Below, in pieces: positions 45,066 to 57,139 of a stretch of DNA of 64,000 bases. The notes beneath the pieces are model-generated. The model saw only the letters and a list, made by a program, of their open reading frames with translations. It was not told where the DNA came from and did not search any database. The position numbers and the translations under genes are program-made. Numbering within the stretch: the stretch's first letter is position 1; the number at the start of each line of letters is the position of its first letter. The DNA comes from Hygrophila difformis (Eukaryota > Streptophyta > Magnoliopsida > Lamiales > Acanthaceae), in contig JAOANR010000014.1 of NCBI GenBank assembly GCA_030278955.1, positions 26,290,068 to 26,354,067 of the forward strand, written 5' to 3'.

Positions 45066-46448
45066 TCACCTGATTATCGAATCAGCGCAATGTTTGAACA
45101 AGAAGGGATCTTCCCAAAAGTAGTTTACTACTTCATTGAAGAATTTTGCCTTTTTGTATTTTTGCTGGAATGGTGGGGTTATTCCACATGCTAAAAAGTT
45201 AGCAATGTCGGAAAACCATGGACACGCCTGATCATGCAGATGCAACGCGAACAGCTGTTCGTCTGGGAAATCCTCGTTGACGGCTTTACTATTTTTATCA
45301 TTTTCTAATCGAAATAAGTGGTCAGCAGCACCATTATCTCGACCTCGCCTATCTTTTATTACGATGTCAAACTCTTGCAGCAACAACACCCACCTAATTA
45401 AACGAGGCTTTGCGTCTTGCTTGCTGAACAAGTATCTGAATGCACTATGGTCAGTGTATACTATAGTCTTTGTACCAATAAGATATTGTCTGAACTTGTC
45501 AAACGCAAAGACTACAGCATACATTTCTTTTTCTATAGTGTTGTAGTTTACTTGGGCTTCATTCAAGGCATGAATTACGCAATGTTTCCCATCTTTATGT
45601 TGCCCTAAAACTGCACATACTGCAAGACCACTTGCATCACACATCACCTCGAATGGCAGTGACCAATCGGGTGGCTGCACAATTGGAGCAGAAGCTAACA
45701 TCGTTTTGAGCGTGTCAAAGGCTTGAACACACACTTCATTTATTAAAAAGGAATTTTCTTTACAAAGAAGGTTAGTGAGCGGCTTGGCAATTTTAGAGAA
45801 ATCCTTAATGAACCTCCGGTAAAAACCGGCATGCCCTAAGAAGCTCCGAACCGATTTAATAGAGTTAGGGAGAGGGAGATTAGAAATGACAGAGACCTTG
45901 GCTGGATCAACCTCAATGCCTGCTTTTGAGATGCGATGACCTAACACTATTCCCTCAGTAACCATGAAATGGCATTTCTCCCAATTGAGTACTAGTTTAG
46001 TTTCTTCGCATCTCTTTAAAATCTTAGCAAGATTGGTCAAACATTCTTCAAATGTATCTCCATATACAGAGAAGTCATCCATGAAGACTTCAATGCACTT
46101 TTCGATAAATTCAGAAAATATAGACATCATGCAACGTTGAAAAGTAGCAGGTGCATTGCAAAGACCAAATGGCATGCGCCTGTAGGCAAAAGTGCCATAA
46201 GGGCAAGTAAAAGTTGTTTTTTCATGGTCTTCGCTAGAAATGACAATTTGGTTATAGCCGGAATATCCATCAAGAAAACAGTAAAACGCTCTCCCTGCCA
46301 ACCTCTCAAGCATCTGATCAATAAATGGCAATGGAAAATGGTCCTTGCGGGTGGCCTCATTCAGTTTCCGGTAGTCGATACAAACTCTCCATCCGGTCAC
46401 TGGCATGGTTGCGACCTCTTCTCCTTGCTCGTTTCTGGTTATGCACAT
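45066..46448 (-). pseudogene. Element B reverse transcriptase and RNase H (460-aa frame)
   Basis: RT motifs [45 protein letters not shown] and catalytic [11 protein letters not shown]. RNase H begins [14 protein letters not shown] and contains [16 protein letters not shown] and [16 protein letters not shown]. Compared with elements A and C, about four residues are missing after HCVIH (a small in-frame deletion). A TGA separates it from the protease frame at 46449-46457 (VVPK-stop-GGMC), a CGA-to-TGA change judging from element A. It ends at a stop after DSIIR. Confidence 0.88.
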
Positions 46449-46454
46449 CCCTCC

Positions 46455-47813
46455 TCATTTTGGCACGACCTGCACTGGGCTAACCCATTTGCTGTCAGAT
46501 ATAGGATAGATTATACCAGCATCTAAGAGCTTGATAACTTCTTTCCTAACCACTTCTTGCATGAGGGGGTTCAAACGCCTCTGAGGTTGACGGGAGGGTT
46601 TATACTCTTCTTCAATTAAAATCCTGTGCATGCAAATAGAAGGGCTTATTCCTTTTATATCGAAAATGGTCCAACCTATTGCATGTACGTATTTCTTAAG
46701 AATGGCCACCAGAGCATTTTCTTGCTCTTGGGAGAGCTTAGCCGAAACAATCACAGGTAATTTTTTATGTTCTGCGAGAAACGCGTACTTGAGATGATCC
46801 GGTAATATTTTAAGTTCAAGCTCTGGTGATTCAATGGAAGGGAGTAGTTTGCGAAAAGTGGATAATGGGAGATCAGATTTACCTTCGGGACCCTGCGTCA
46901 GTACAGGGCCCTCCTCTTCCTCTTTGGTGCCATCATTCTCTTGTCCAGTGAAATCAGCACCGTCGTATGCTTCAAGGTCCCCAGATTCGGGATCCTCGGC
47001 ACTGCACTGTTCCTTTGGCTCAGCACCAGCAGGCTTCTGTACCTGCTTTGATAGTTCATTCAGTATCATTTCATCATTGTATCCAGAGTCAAGCTCTCTC
47101 TCAAAGTCAATCTCCTCTCCACTAACTATTACAGATTTTGATGAACAGAACCCATTATCTGGGTATTTCTGCAATTGTGCCATGTCAAAAGTAACTTCTT
47201 CCTCATCGACTCGCAGTGTTACTCGTCCAGCTTTTGTATCTATCAGTGCTCCGCCTGTTGCAAGGAGAGGTCTCCCCAAGATCAATGACATGTCCAGATC
47301 CTCCTCTATGTTGAGAATCACAAAATCGACTGGGAATAAGATATTCCCAGTCTTCACTATGATTTCCTTGAGGATGCCGACAGGCTTCGTGATGGATCTA
47401 TCCGCCAATCGGAGCCTCATCTTGACTGGCTCGATTTGTCCTAGCTTAAGGCGTTGCACCATTGCCAAAGGCATGACATTGATGCTGGAACCAAGATCAC
47501 AAAGGCCTTTTCCTGCTTTGATTTTCCCGATTTGAATTGGCAGCGTGCAACAACCTGGATCTTCTTGCTTTTCGGGAAGCTTGCGCTGGATGATAGCACT
47601 GCATGTATTGTTAAGAACTACCAGTTCTTCCTGCTCAATTCTTCTCTTTCCTGAAACTAATTCTTTCAGAAATTTAGCGTATGCTAGCATTTCAGCTATC
47701 ATTTCGATGAGAGGAATAGTTATTTCTACTTTTTGCAGCCTTTTCAGAAATTTTTCAAATTTAAGATCCTGTTCTTGATTCTTAAGTCTGGTCGGGTATG
47801 GCACCCTTGGCAT
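46455..47813 (-). pseudogene. Element B protease and RT N-terminus (452-aa frame)
   Basis: MPRVPYPTRLKNQEQDLKFE and LIEMIAEMLAYAKFLKEL form the gag-pol linker typical of Athila. The protease active site is GKGLCDLGSSINVMPL, then LRLADRSITKPVGILKEI and LILGRPLLATGGALIDTK. An acidic spacer leads to SDSKWVSPVQVVPK and the stop described for the RT entry. The plus-strand frame of 233 codons opposite this region is an antisense shadow. Confidence 0.85.
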
Positions 47814-47850
47814 GAACTTTTTATTATCAAAATGTTTTTGTGGTGAAAGG

Positions 47851-49033
47851 TTAGAAATTTACCTTCACCTTTACTAGTTTTTCCACCGAGGTCTGCTGTC
47901 TCAGTTTCTTTTTCTTTTTCTCATTCCTCATCTGTTCCCTGATTCTCCTCAATACTTTCTTTCTCAGACCCTTTCCCTTGAAAACTTTGATCTGTGGCCC
48001 TGCCAAAACTTTGCCTGATTTTAACGTTATGGCTTTGCACTGTGGGTTCTTTTCTGAACTGCTCGGTAAAGTTCCCTGATCTCTTTTATGGAGTTCCTTG
48101 GCTATCTGGGTCACCTGAGTCTCCACGTTTCTTATGGAAGCCTGCAACTGTGTGTTTATCTCCTTCTGGCTTGAGATGAATTCAGTCATTATGTTCTCAA
48201 GTCTAGATGGGGGCTTCTGCGGAGCTGTATTCCACTGGTTCTGGGCTTGGTTTTGGTTAGGAACAAATTGGTTTTGAGGCTGGTTCTGATTGGGGATAAA
48301 CTGATTCTGTGGCTGCTGGAAATTTTGGAAATTCTGGTTCTGAGGTGGTCTGGCTAGAATCTAGGGTTGAAAGTTTGGATTAAAATGCTGGGGCCTTAGT
48401 TGGTTAAACTGTTGAGGTTGGGTTAACAGGTGTGAATTCAAAGCGTTGTTATTGGAATATGAAAGGTTAGGGTGCCGGTTCTGGAATCCACCTGCATAGT
48501 TACAGCTCTCATTCATCACTTGTTGACAAGCTTCAGTGGGATGTGGACCTTGGCATGATCCACAGACAGTTTCAGCATTTTGAACTTGCGTAGAACTCCT
48601 AGATTTTTTATTCAAGGCCAACACGGCCACTTGATCCTTCAATTTGTCTAATTCAGATTTGCCTGTTGTACCTACAGCACATAACCCACGAGGGGGAGGG
48701 GAATCAACATCATCAGTTAAAACAGCTCTATTCACACTCATTGTTTCAATCTTGCCCCAGGCCTGATCCATGGGCATGTGCAACAAATGTTGACCACCGG
48801 CAGCGTCAAGCATGTATTTCCAAGAATGGGTTAAACCGCTGTAGAATTTCCTTAATTGCTCCCATTCATGGAAACCATGCTGGGGACATTTCCTAAGTAG
48901 GTTGAAGAATCGCTCCTTAGCGTCATACAAGGACTCGTCCGGTTTCATCTTGAACTCTGCAATTTTGGATCGGCATTCGTCCACCTTGGATTCCGGAAAG
49001 TACTTTGCCAGAAAGTTTCTGATCACTTCTTCC
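47851..49033 (-). pseudogene. Element B gag, truncated by element A
   Basis: Frames 49033-48361 and 48189-47851. Capsid VIRNFLAKYFPESKVDECRS, AEFKMKPDESLYDAKERF and QLRKFYSGLTHSWKYML. Zinc knuckle CGSCQGPHPTEAC, then an Asn/Gln-rich tract with a stop near 48361. The end marker is CKAITLKSGKVL. The N-terminal half of gag is missing because element A's LTR starts at 49034. Homology with A's gag resumes exactly at this point (A keeps the continuation near 63010). Confidence 0.85.
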
Positions 49034-49279
49034 TGAAACTTTTGACAATTTCTGCACACGAGTATTCTCCAAAATATCCCAAGTTAAAATTTATTAAATG
49101 AAAAGAGTTATGATTCGTGGGAAAGGGGTTTAAGGATATATTTCACTTTTTATTACTCATGTGGGGTACTCTGATTTCAAACGGCACTGTGGTCCTCCCT
49201 GGTATGAAACTTTTGACAACTTTCACGGCGCAGCCGGGATAGATAGTTCAATCTTGACCTTCAGTCTGTCATACTGAAG

Positions 49280-49297
49280 GTCCCCAGCAATTGCATC
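49280..49297 (-). other. PBS relic inside the element A LTR
   Basis: Minus strand TGATGCAATTGCTGGGGA matches the tRNA-Asp PBS at 13 of 18 positions. It is preceded by AAGTTTCA, the LTR terminus sequence. It corresponds to 31971-31988 in solo LTR D. Confidence 0.55.
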
Positions 49298-51519
49298 ATG
49301 AAACTTATCATAGTTTCATGTCATGAAAATCCTTGCCATGAAACTTTTAACACATTCCCACTATATGAGTATTTTCTGAAAAATCATAATCATGGTTTTC
49401 AATTTTATTTAATGAAACCAAATTATGAAGACGGAGTTGGGATTAGGGATATATTTATAGGTTGTCACGTTTTTATTACTCGTGTTAAGAAACTGTGGCC
49501 CGAAAGCGCACGGTGTCAAAAATTGCAGTAATTTATAGTAAGACCGGATCGTTCACTGGAGGATGTGCGATAGAAGCAGGGCCCACGTCATTTTACTAGG
49601 TTTTCCGTTCGTATTGCTCCAATGGGTTTGAAAAATGATTACCATCTACTGACTGAATGCAAACTAAATTATGAAAGCACTTAAATCTATTCTACAAAGC
49701 ATATAAATTCTATTTTAGAAAGCGGGTAAAGTTATTCTAAGAATGCGACAGATACTATCTATAAAAGCAATGAAATTTTACACTATGCCAGCTATGAAGC
49801 TGAATCACAGTGTGGACAGAAGGGACAGGAAGATAAGAATAAAAATTGGACAAGAATTAGATAAGGCAGTATTAAACTTCCATTTTTATACACAGATCTT
49901 TGCTTGGGATAATTCTGTCAGATAGCAAATTCTCATGCTCTCAATAATGCGTTCCCTTTAACAGACAGGTACTTACTACATGTTCTTAAGACCGCAAATT
50001 CTAAGATACCACAGATTTGTAACTGCCCTGGCCTGGGTATGTTACTTCATCTGTGGTGGATAAGCAACACCTGACACTTCATTTATTGAAGCGCCAAGTA
50101 CTACTATCATTCTCCCATGTCACACCCAAAGATTCTTATTAAGCCCTAAACTATCCCTTAACTATCAATCCTAGTAGCAGTTACACAACTCTCAATACAA
50201 CCGAGTGACCTCTAGCGAAAGCATTTAAAAGAAAGCGGTAAAGAAAGCATTTAAAATCCTATCACTCGGAGGTTTTGAAGGTCTGACCTTGGTAGTAAAA
50301 GACAGCTCCCCATTCAGAATGAAGGAGTATGGATCAAGAATTCCCGGCTCTCGGTGAACTACTCGTGTGTTCACTTCCTTCCGAGTGGTTATGAGATACA
50401 AACTAATGAAATGAATTAATAAATTAGTTCATTCCGGATGCACTCATTCAGGACTCAAAATAGGCTTTGGCAAAAGAGGATAGCAGTTGAAAGAAAACGC
50501 AACCCTATCTTAGAAAATAACCAAGGCCTGGGTGTTGTTCCTCCAAGATTATTTACTACACTGTATTTGAGTCCAAATGGACCCCATCTCGGTGTACTAA
50601 GTAATCTCGGATTCCCAACAAACAACAATTTTGGAAAATAATGAATCTGAAAATCATTCCCTAAACAGGTACTAGACTCTCAATTAAAACACAGATCCTT
50701 TCAGTCTAGATGAGACCTAATCGCTGACTCTGCTTCTAATTTCCCAAAATCAACCCTTGACAGAATATGAATTAGTCAGCACTGGAGAATTTATCCCTTA
50801 CCCAGATCAGGATTTTATAAAGGAGTTTTTATCGGAAATTTACTATGCAATATCTGTTTAAATCTAGACTTCTATTGTCCAAGGGAAGGATCCCAAAATA
50901 TTATAGACCACAATAGTACATAATATTATCATGCATAAGGATATATGGAAGTGTAAAATTAATTGACCCAAAATATAGAGGCGGGTCTAGACAGAAGGTG
51001 GGATACAATTTTGAAGTGGTCAGAGGACCAGAGTTATGGCAGAATAATCGGGTGGACTGTAAACATCTACTGTCCAATTTCCCAATTACTCGGATGAAGT
51101 GAATTTAGACAGGTGAAGCCCTAAAATGGCAGTGTCGCTACCAGTTGGGCCCCTACTGTCTGTGAGTTCAGATAAAAACCTACATGCTTCCTTTCTGCAG
51201 TGTATATCAGCTAATGTTGACAGACATTAGCAGAGTTATAATACAGACTGGAATTTGGGTTTGGAAATTAAGATAAATAAAATAAAACTGTATCCGGATG
51301 GGAATCAGTTGAGCAGCTATTATAGTCCCGGATGGACGAACCGCCAAGGCTTCCACTGACTGCCATCCAGACCATGCAAAATAACACTTAGTAACTATTA
51401 CCCAGAATACGAGCTAGTTATCCGTGAGGGAATACCCACCAACATTAGTCTGGTGTATTCTTTACTAATTGTTACACACAATACGCAAAAGACAAAATAA
51501 AATGAAATAAAGAGAAGAA

Positions 51520-51551
51520 CTTGCATGAGAGACATTGGTTTCTCATGCAAG
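51520..51551. other. Conserved LTR stem-loop (A copy)
   Basis: CTTGCATGAGA ... TCTCATGCAAG, as at 9004-9035 and 29771-29802. A second hairpin (TTATGGA ... TCCATAA) follows. Confidence 0.75.
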
Positions 51552-51806
51552 GTTATGGAATCAATCCATAATTGATGACTTAAATAATCTCTCCTACCAT
51601 AATTGATTACAGTCCGGATTATCTATTTAAAACATCATGATTTTGTTTATAGAAAATTGTTTTAATGGTAATTGAACAAAGATCCTTTAATCACAACAAT
51701 TAATGATTTAATCATTGCTAATTATAATCATTAATCATTAATGACCAGAGGGTTCAATTAATTAATGATGAAAATGGAGAATGGAAAATCTGCATGAAGA
51801 TGCTGA

Positions 51807-52270
51807 TTACGACGCTAAACAGATGTTACGACGCTATCCTAGAATAGCGTCGTGATGGTAGCGTCGTCATGGGTTGGTGCAAGAGAGAGTAGATTTTGGA
51901 TTAAAGGGGTATGTATGACGCTATACACCAAGCTACGGCGCTATACTAGGATAGCGTCGCAGGTGTAGCGTCGTAGGTGGTTTGAGAAATAAGAAGTTTT
52001 TGGAAAAAGAAGAGATATTACGGCGCTAAACATTAAATGACGACGCTATCCTAGGATAGCGTCGTAAGGATAGTGCCGTAGGTGGGTTCTGTGAGAAAGA
52101 AGAATTTTGGGGACCTACGACTCTAAACAAAACTTACGACGCTATCTGAGGATAGCGCCGTTGGTTTAGTGCCGTAGGGCAAATTTTTGTTTAAGTTCTG
52201 GGCAACTACGACGCTAAATCTCACCTACGACGCTATCCAAGGATAGCGCCGTAGGCGGTTAGCGTCGTAG
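51807..52270. repeat. Palindromic repeat array, A motif (leader array)
   Basis: Five units at about 100-bp spacing: TACGACGCTAAAC, TACGACGCTATCC, GGATAGCGTCGTA, then TAGCGTCGTAG. The order is direct-direct-inverted-inverted. The unit at 52040-52065 contains a perfect 26-bp palindrome centred on CCTAGG. It lies downstream of the TATA box, so it is transcribed. Confidence 0.88.
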
Positions 52271-52914
52271 CTAGCCCAGAAACGTGTTGTTGTTCGGGTA
52301 ATGCAATCTCTGCGATTGCAAACCCTATTTTCAGGTTCATGCTTCATCAATGCAATGACAGTAGTGAAATAAAATGAAAACAGTAAGACAAAATGCATAA
52401 AAACATGATAAAACAAACTAAAAGCATACACCCATGAACCATAAACCCAAATGAGGGTTTTCAACCATAAAAACATGCATTGGAACCCAAAAAGAAGGAG
52501 AAAACAGAAACCCACATTGTAAAGGAGAATAAAGTGACCAAATGGTCATTACACCAAAAATAAAGCAAGAAAATCCATGGAATCATTTCCATTTCATGTT
52601 TTTGGAACACTATCATGATTAACTTCCCATTTTATATCAAATGGTTTGATAATACCCATCATTTGGGTATTTCAAACCTAAATAAAAGTTTAACAAAACT
52701 GTAAATAAAGAAAACAGTGGCTATCCTAAACTAGAAGTCACAAAATAACACTAATCTAACAAAATACAAACTAAACTAAGCTGACTACATGCATAATGTA
52801 AATAATACAAGAAAATAAACCTAACTAACTAACCTAACTACACACTGCTCAAGAACTGCTCCTTGCCTTCAAGTTGGAATGTGGTGAAGTGACAAGACCA
52901 GGGAGTCAACACCC

Positions 52915-52922
52915 TATATATA
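52915..52922 (-). promoter_or_regulatory. TATA box of element A LTR
   Basis: TATATATA on the minus strand, 58 bp downstream of the promoter array 52981-53247. The sequence around it (CCTAGGGTTTCTCGCC) is similar to that around the TATA box of B. Confidence 0.65.
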
Positions 52923-52980
52923 GGCGAGAAACCCTAGGCCCATGGGCCCCCAGGCCTTGAAATTTGAATTCTGGCAAGGC

Positions 52981-53247
52981 TTACGACGCTATAGGTGGCT
53001 TACGGCGCTATCCTTGCTACGGCGCTATAGGTTTAGCGTCGTAGTCTTCCACTTCGAAGACTCGCTCTGTCTCTCAGTGAACAGCCTACGGCGATATCCA
53101 TCATTACGGCGCTATACTTGATCACGGCGCTATCCATGCTTAGCGTCGTTCACTCTTCTTCAGATGTTTCTTTGATTTCCTCCTACGGTGCTAGACCAAG
53201 CTACGTCGCTATCCATGCATAGCGTCGTAGTTATGTCTAGCGTCGTA
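52981..53247. repeat. Palindromic repeat array, A motif (promoter array)
   Basis: TTACGACGCTATAGG, TTACGGCGCTATCC, TAGCGTCGTAG and variants. Same half-sites as 51807-52270 and 57164-57410; occupies the position that holds TTGACGTCAA units in element B. Confidence 0.85.
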
Positions 53248-53535
53248 ATATCCTGAAAAATTCAACTTTTTGTGGGTTTTCATTTCTTTTCCCATCTTTT
53301 CATTTCCTTTTTCTTTTTCTTTTCTTTTTCTCACGTTTTTGGATTTTTCTAACATAAATATGTAATAAAATTACACATTTATGTATTTTTCATACCAGCT
53401 CAATATTTTTACAATTATGCATAAATCAGTCCAATTCAACTGCTTTCTTATTTAATATAAGACCGGAATGCGATCAAATGCCCGTTTTAGACACGGAAAT
53501 GGATTGAAAATAATGGTCATTTCTGGCCATTATCA

Positions 53536-53575
53536 ACATCCTCACATTTAATACTGATCATCCTCGAGCAGTCAG
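53536..53575 (-). promoter_or_regulatory. Polypurine tract of element A
   Basis: Minus strand AAATGTGAGGATGT directly before the LTR start TGATAATGG. A weak inverted repeat (CTGATCATCCTCGAGCAG) lies next to it. Confidence 0.6.
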
Positions 53576-55188
53576 AGTCAATGTTCCTAAGAACACGGAC
53601 TATGCATATTCAATTCATTTTCGTGGCTTCATAAATCTTATTCTTTTTAGATTGGGATAAGACAATCAAAAACTACAAGTGTTAAATTTCCTTGATTGCA
53701 GTGTTTGATAAAATGATACTTGCTCACTACATCGGGCCTACAAATCCAACATTATTATCAATCCTTCTTGAATATCATGTTTTGAAAAATGCAAAGATTA
53801 AGAATCAGAATTAAGGGATGACATGAGCATGTTTCATGGAATAGGGCCTCACATATTAAGAGAATCGGAAAGTTCACTCACTCTCAATGGGGTTTAATCA
53901 GTGAACACTCATAATCAATTTTAATTAAATTATCCCATAAGCTTGCAATCAGACCAACTCGTTACCGGCTCATTTCCTCAAATCGAGATCATGAGGTCTT
54001 ATTTAAGGGTTATAATGGGGCATACGGTTGTAACATTAGGTAAGAAAGGGGATTTATTGGGCTAAGAAGTGGCAAAAATTCATTCTATCATATCATAGCA
54101 TATTTTCAAGATTTATGATCATCATTATTATTATTGTTTATTTTTTTTCTTTTGCTTTTCGTTTCATATTGCATGACATTAGACTATGTCTAATTTGCTT
54201 TGTCATTTGCAATTTATTTGTGTTGAATTGAATTCAACATTTTTTTTTTGATCGGAATTTGGGATACCGATTAATGAGTTTGATGATCATAAATTGTAAT
54301 GCCTTGATAAAATTTATCCTTGCACACTAGGGTTGAATATTTGGTCTTTTTATAAGTCTGGGAAATTATAGTGGTTTCAAAGAAAAATTAGGCTTAAAGG
54401 CTCAAGTTGGTTAATCCTAAAGGGAGAATATTTTTGGGTTTGGAATTCAAACGAAGGCCAAAAATTTGGGCTTTTCTAGGTGCCTCGATCATATGCTCGA
54501 TTTTGGGAATATGGCATGGTCTTGAATCGGTCCCAATTGCAAGTTCTAGTTCCTTTAATCAAAATGATTCACACATCAAAGAAAATAAATGAGTAAAAGT
54601 GACTAATGGCTCAAATCTCACAAGGTTGGGTTGATTCATGTCATACAATATTCTCAAATTTAATCAAAGCTTAATTCTAACAATTTATTCAATCAAAATT
54701 TCCAACATGAAGATTTATTACCCAATAAGCTGATCGCATCATTAAATTTTTATAGCTCAAAACCTTAGGAATTCATTTAATGCATGTTCTTAATTATATT
54801 ATCCCAATTTAAAAGTTTGAAAATTTAATCACAAGCCTAAATTCAACATGTGAATTTAGAGCAGGTTTATGCATATTTTTGTTGGTTATTTAATTTAAAG
54901 CAGTAGAAGAGGCACTGCTGACATACGGAGCATGTCAACAACATGTTTTTGGCCTGACAGTCACTTATTCATCTCGGACTGTCAGACATCTTTTCAAAAA
55001 GAAAGCGAATAAAAATTGTTGTGGACCTCAAACTTGAGTGCCATTCGTGGAAAGCAATAAATTACATTAATTTTAAGAGATTCCTTTGCAGTTAGTGTGA
55101 ACCTGCATACAAAAGAGGAAATCTCTTATATGATGCCGACACTAGAACTTAAATAAGATAAAACATTTCAGAATTCACCCTTCTTCTC
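53576..55188 (-). other. 3' non-coding region of element A
   Basis: Homologous to 11421-13036 of element B through about 55100. No ORF of note. T-rich patches at 54140-54155 and 54241-54250. It ends where the F-box coding sequence begins. Confidence 0.6.
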
Positions 55189-57012
55189 TTAGAGAATGTA
55201 TCTGAGCCAGTGGACGTAGCTGGCCAGCTCACAGAGCAGGCACCAGCCATTGTGGTCTCTCAGGGGTTCATGCATCCTTGTGCAGTAGACCCGGGGTGGT
55301 TGGTCTGCAAAAATGTAGGGAGTGTCCGGATCATCCGCCATCCATGAGAGAGTGTTGGTGGCCGTGTAGTTCAGGACGATCGATGGGTCACCATTCTCTC
55401 TATCATTCTGATCCCCTGATTGACTTGGCCTCCATCCATTTTGCTCATGAGCATCAGTCCTCGGGTGAAGATTGACGCCTTGTGATTGTCCTCTATGCCT
55501 GGCCGCAGCAGTTCACAGGCTCGCTCCTCATCCCCTCCTGCGAATGCTAGTAGTGCTGGGACGATTTGAAGATTGAAGTTTCCAGCCTCAGTGCATGTGT
55601 GCAGAAATCTCTCTTTCTGCCATCGTACCCTTCCTTGCCACTGCCTCACCCTAGCAGTATCCAACTCGCATCGCTTGTATACGATGGCGAGATTTCCTGC
55701 GTCCCTGAACTTCTTGCATGTTTCTTGTGCAGTGAACACTTCCCTGATTTCATCCTCTCCTATTCGGGAGAGGATTTCACCTAGGAGCTCCTCCGGCAGA
55801 TCCAGCAGCTGGGTTCTTCCGTGTGCAGGATCCGGGATAGGGAGATTGCCCCTGAAAAGATAAGAAGTGATGAATCCAATTTTTAAGATCACTCAAGTTT
55901 GGAAACCAACATCCTCACATTTAAAGTTTTGCTCTAAATGTTAAATTATTAAGTTTCCTGACTTGAATTGAGTATAAAGCATAGGTAAAATAAATTTTAT
56001 GAAGAGATAGGGGTCATTGGGCCCCTATAGATTTTTAATGGGCCATCGGGCCCAAAGTTTGATTTTAAAATATTATTAAACAAGTTCGAGAAACTTGTTG
56101 AAAATGGAATGAGATGGATGGGTGGGGTGAAATGCTCGAGTTTTGGAATGTGTAGTGGAGGCGTGGCGCAATGGATCTGCTATTTCTGGACTGCCTGGAC
56201 TGTCTTGGACAGTTAAAACATGCAAGAATTTGCAAACACTATTTTTAATTTTTAAAGGGTTGACTTGTTTTATTTAAGGAAAGTGGGATGGGAGTGGTCC
56301 CATTTTGGATTTTTGAAAAGAATAGCAGTTGGGTGACAAAAATACTGCTATTTACTCACACTAAAGTTCCATTGGGAACAAAAAGAACACAAGTCAAATA
56401 TTAAATCTATTAACTCTTTTTGTCTTTTTCATAAGGTCACTTTCCTTTGAAAAAGTGGTAGGCTCCTATTGGGTGCTTGTACCATGTTTCCAAAAATAAG
56501 ATGACACTTATTCCAAAAGATTTCTGACAGTGGGAGCAGTTATGCCAAAAAGATTTTTCACTTGAATGCTTCATGCCAAGACTTCAAGATCAAACAAAAT
56601 TCTGAACATAAACATCAAGCATCCAACACCATTTATTCAAGAACAAAAATACCAATAACACCATGATGCTCGAAACAACATCCTAATGCTCATTGATTCT
56701 TCTTTTCCAGTTTTAAACTTCCAAAAAACTTGAACCTCTTAACAGTTTCAAAACAGGTTCTTACACACGTTCATGAGAGTTTCAAAAAGGTTTTAAAACA
56801 CCACTCAAAACAGAAAACAGTCACAACTCAAAATAGAAAAATAAAAGTGAACACAACCCCCATTGTGCTATTTTTTACCAAAAAGTAGGAAAAAGAAACC
56901 AAAGATTTCGATGGAGGCCATGAATAGGAACGACTAGGTTTTACCCTGCCCTCCATGGTTCGGGTCTGGGCAAAGGTCCCAGGTTTGGAAGGAGTCTGTA
57001 CATTCTGTCCAT
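55189..57012 (-). pseudogene. F-box gene carried in the extra-ORF slot of element A (two exons, one late frameshift)
   Basis: Exon 1 is 57012-56945 (22 codons from ATG plus two bases; donor GCAGG-GTAAAA). Exon 2 starts at 55851 (acceptor TTATCTTTTCAG-GGGC), and the phase agrees across the 1093-bp intron. Exon 2 has an F-box (LDLPEELLGEILSRIG ... TCKKFRDAG), then a helical repeat region AGNFNLQIVPALLAFAGGD, DEERACELLRPGIEDNHKAS, FTRGLMLMSKMDGG. This resembles the plant At2g35280-like F-box family with its TPR-like domain. The main frame stops at about 55373. In the +2 frame coding continues to TAA at 55189-55191 with TATNTLSWMADDPD and a Cys-rich end (GWCLLCELASYVHWL), so one indel near 55390 broke a protein of about 240 residues. 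F-box proteins recruit targets to SCF ubiquitin ligases via SKP1. The target here is unknown. TATA box at 57140-57147. Confidence 0.65.
55908..55940 (-). promoter_or_regulatory. Stem-loop/TGTGAGGATGTTG module in the F-box intron
   Basis: Minus strand CATTTAGAGC...TTTAAATGTGAGGATGTTGG, 56 nt upstream of the acceptor at 55852/55851. The equivalent in B's intron is 41456-41490 (75 nt upstream of its acceptor). Confidence 0.55.
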
Positions 57013-57139
57013 GGTGTCTCCTTGGATTTATGGAGAGAGATGTTGTACGAGAACTCTGCGTTCTGCGTATGTGTTTTTGGAAGTGAGTTTGGGAATGGGA
57101 GTGCGAGAGTGTGCGAATGAAGAAGAAGACTGGCGGGGT

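Larger units (their letters stand above)
6764..49033 (-). mobile_element. Element B: Athila-like Ty3/gypsy retrotransposon with nested insertions, continues past the window
   Basis: Minus-strand element inserted into the copia at 6764 (left flank ATTGA). Its parts are: 3' LTR 6764-11391; 3' non-coding 11392-13036; extra ORF 13037-16955 plus 41106-42846 (split by element C); internal promoter region with palindromic array 43034-43420; integrase, RT, protease and truncated gag 43950-49033. Element A interrupts gag at 49034, so B's gag N-terminus, PBS and 5' LTR lie beyond position 64000. Its gag-pol is clearly homologous to A's, and its LTR is homologous to A's LTR and to solo LTR D. Several in-frame stops make it defective. 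Confidence 0.85.
49034..53535 (-). repeat. 3' LTR of element A (about 4.5 kb)
   Basis: Minus strand TGATAATGGCC to AAAAGTTTCA. U3 is about 0.6 kb, TATA box 52915-52922, R-U5 about 3.9 kb. It has two palindromic arrays of the A type, the conserved hairpin, and a duplicated terminal block (outer 49034-about 49170, inner 49298-about 49490) around a PBS relic. The start of the sister LTR (63991-64000, TGAAACTTTT) confirms the boundary. Confidence 0.9.

Noticed and set aside
46834..47535. Plus-strand ORFs of about 230 codons here and at 60798-61490
   Set aside because: Both lie opposite the protease/linker coding sequence and are antisense shadows shared because the sense strands are homologous.
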